Shown here: positions 5,646-6,890 of the stretch, piece by piece
Layout: every line of letters begins with the position of its first letter
Position numbering within the stretch: the stretch's first letter is position 1
Assembly (NCBI GenBank): GCA_964426135.1
Contig: CAYRPN010000202.1
Coordinates: 1 to 6,890, forward strand
Length of the DNA: 6,890 nt
Origin: CAYRPN01 sp964426135
GTDB taxonomy: Bacteria > Planctomycetota > Phycisphaerae > Phycisphaerales > Phycisphaeraceae
Reading direction: 5' to 3'
The notes under the pieces: model-generated
What the model was told of the DNA's origin: nothing
The model's input: the letters and a program-made list of their open reading frames with translations, nothing else
Databases searched by the model: none
Made by a program: the position numbers and the translations under genes

Positions 5646-6632
5646 ATGACACGTTCCTGCATCGTCGCCGTCCTCGTCGCATTGATTGCCATGTCCGCCT
5701 GCCGGCAGGATCCGCCTGCGGACTGGCGCAGCCCGGTCGGTGCTGCCGTCACCGATGGCGGGACGTGCGAGCATGACCGCGGCGTCATTCACGTCGACCT
5801 GAGCGACGGCAGCGCCGCGCGTCAAGTTGAAATGATCGACGATCAGCAACTGATCGCCAAGCTCGAAGCCGCCGCGACGGACATGATCGACACCAGGAAG
5901 TGCACGGTGAAGGCGGAGGAATTCACGGAGCAGTTCAAGCGCGACAAGTGCTCGCTGGACCTGCCCAAGCCGGCCGCCCAGGCGACGCCGCTGACGCCGG
6001 CGCAGGTGTACGAGCGCTGCCGATCGAGCGTGCTGGTGGTCAGCGGGGTTTACAAGTGCGGCAAATGCTCGCGCTGGCACTCGCAGCCGGCGAGCGGATT
6101 TGTGCTGACGGCCGACGGCGTGATCGTGACGAATCACCACGTGCTGCAGAAGGGCAACAACGAGACGTTCGTCGCGATGACCGCCGACGGGCGTGTGTTT
6201 CCGGTCAAGGAAGTGCTCGCATCGAATCAGAAGAACGACATCGCGATCGCCCGGCTCGATCTGCCCAAAGGCGAAATGCTCACGCCGCTGCCTGTGCAGG
6301 CCGACCAGCCGGTGGGCAGCAGCATCGCCGTGATCAGCCATCCGGATCGGCACTTCTACGCGCTGTCGCTCGGCATCATTTCGCGCTACCACCACTTGCA
6401 GCGCAAGCCCAATGAGAAAGCGGCGATCATGGCGATCACCGCGGACTACGCCCGCGGCTCCAGCGGCGCGCCGGTGCTCAACGACCGCGGCGCGGTGGTC
6501 GGCATCGTCGCCAGCACCAACTCGGTTTACTACAAGAACGACAACGGCAAGCAGGAGAACCTGCAGATGGTCTTCAAGCAGTGCGTGCCCAGCGCGTCGC
6601 TGCTGGAGTTGATCGAGCATGTGAAGAAATGA
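5646..6632 (+). CDS. Lipoprotein with trypsin-like serine protease domain
   Basis: The 328-residue product begins with a lipoprotein signal: a short basic N-terminus, hydrophobic residues 6-16 and the lipobox-like MSAC, with Cys19 as the expected lipidated residue. Residues 20-120 match nothing I know. A chymotrypsin-fold peptidase follows, with a triad in standard order: His165 in VTNHHV, Asp198 in KNDIAIARLD and Ser273 in YARGSSGAPV. ASGFVLTADGVI (149-160) and VVGIVAS (284-290) are the usual flanking strands. It should cleave proteins at the cell envelope, like the protease part of DegP/HtrA, but no PDZ domain is present, since only 55 residues follow the serine. An odd CGKCSRWH (138-145) lies just before the protease core. 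Cysteines at 41, 86, 102, 125 and 313 could form disulfides, in line with export. A target protein cannot be inferred. Confidence 0.85.
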   Translation: MTRSCIVAVLVALIAMSACRQDPPADWRSPVGAAVTDGGTCEHDRGVIHVDLSDGSAARQVEMIDDQQLIAKLEAAATDMIDTRKCTVKAEEFTEQFKRDKCSLDLPKPAAQATPLTPAQVYERCRSSVLVVSGVYKCGKCSRWHSQPASGFVLTADGVIVTNHHVLQKGNNETFVAMTADGRVFPVKEVLASNQKNDIAIARLDLPKGEMLTPLPVQADQPVGSSIAVISHPDRHFYALSLGIISRYHHLQRKPNEKAAIMAITADYARGSSGAPVLNDRGAVVGIVASTNSVYYKNDNGKQENLQMVFKQCVPSASLLELIEHVKK

Positions 6633-6687
6633 GCCGTAGAGGATTGGGCCGACCTCTTGAAACGGTGCAAGCAACTCCACGCTTCAG

Positions 6688-6772
6688 GTAGGGTGCGTCA
6701 AGTCCGCGCGGACGCACCATCGGTCAACGGAAGCCCATTGCGGTGCGTCCGCGCGGACTTGACGCACCCTAC
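6688..6772. repeat. Perfect 31-bp inverted repeat with GTAG feet (BIME-like)
   Basis: The arms 6688-6718 and 6742-6772 are exact reverse complements separated by 23 nt. Each starts or ends with GTAG/CTAC and contains its own hairpin: GGTGCGTC (6692-6699) with GACGCACC (6711-6718), plus the inner palindrome GTCCGCGCGGAC (6702-6713). A GTAG foot next to a palindrome is the hallmark of REP sequences handled by RAYT transposases, though none is in view. It lies 56 nt after the protease stop codon and could act as a transcription barrier in either direction. Confidence 0.85.
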
Positions 6773-6836
6773 GCGGACGCGGCCTTGCCTTTGCACGTCG
6801 CTTGCAGGCCACTTCTCATCCGCCCTGTCATCGCGT

Positions 6837-6842
6837 TATACT
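6837..6842 (+). promoter_or_regulatory. Candidate -10 element pointing out of the window
   Basis: TATACT matches five of six -10 bases and is followed by CCGCCC, as at the other candidate promoters. No convincing -35 is seen. An ATG at 6879 followed by four open codons (M-A-G-R) may begin the next gene, but too little is visible to call it. The stretch 6773-6890 otherwise shows nothing recognisable. Confidence 0.35.
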
Positions 6843-6890
6843 CCGCCCGGCCCCTTTCTGGACATTTCCTCCACTGGAATGGCTGGGCGA

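Noticed and set aside
3747..6680. A 977-codon open frame on the minus strand, antisense to the GH67-like and protease genes
   Set aside because: It has no recognisable domain, crosses two well-supported genes and an intergenic repeat, and its His/Arg/Val-rich composition is typical of the antisense of GC-rich codon use.
6879..6890. Start of a further gene at the right edge
   Set aside because: Only four codons are visible and no clear ribosome binding site supports it.

Overview
The window is GC-rich bacterial chromosomal DNA with six recognisable protein genes and a high density of short palindromic or inverted repeats. The gene mix, the scarcity of clear Shine-Dalgarno sites, and the hairpins carrying a TTTAGC/GCTAAA foot point towards Planctomycetota, possibly a Phycisphaerae-like lineage. 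That assignment is inference, because the window has no rRNA or other marker gene.

Layout. Positions 1-205 hold no supported gene: there is half of a palindromic repeat at the left edge and a three-copy 8-bp tandem repeat. Positions 206-3474 carry four genes on the minus strand. In transcription order they are a small protein of Sm-like appearance (3474-3091), trpE for anthranilate synthase component I (2942-1155), a DUF402/FomD-like protein (1012-506) and a short FliN-type SpoA protein (472-206). A 305-bp divergent intergenic region follows, containing a remnant hairpin and a G-rich MITE-like inverted repeat. The plus strand then carries a GH67 (alpha-glucuronidase)-like protein (3780-5435) and a lipoprotein with a trypsin-like serine protease domain (5646-6632). 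A perfect 31-bp inverted repeat with GTAG feet follows the protease, and a candidate promoter near the right edge points out of the window.

How the genes work together. They do not form an obvious pathway. Tryptophan synthesis, a DUF402 phosphatase-like protein, a flagellar switch domain, a sugar-hydrolase-like protein and an exported protease look like separate functions. Only the DUF402 gene and fliN (33 nt apart) look closely coupled.

The most interesting aspect is the repeat load. trpE contains two separate in-frame segments that look like captured repeats. One is an inverted array of the heptamer GATTTSG in the linker between its two domains, where S is C or G. The other is a perfect 9-bp-stem hairpin in a loop near the C-terminus. 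The heptamer contains no stop trinucleotide on either strand, which explains how such an array can enter a gene and stay open in any frame. A related heptamer tract abuts the start of the DUF402 gene. I see no CRISPR array, tRNA, rRNA, integrase or transposase, and no defence or biosynthetic system. The novelty here is the repeats and their capture by coding sequence, not a new multi-gene system.
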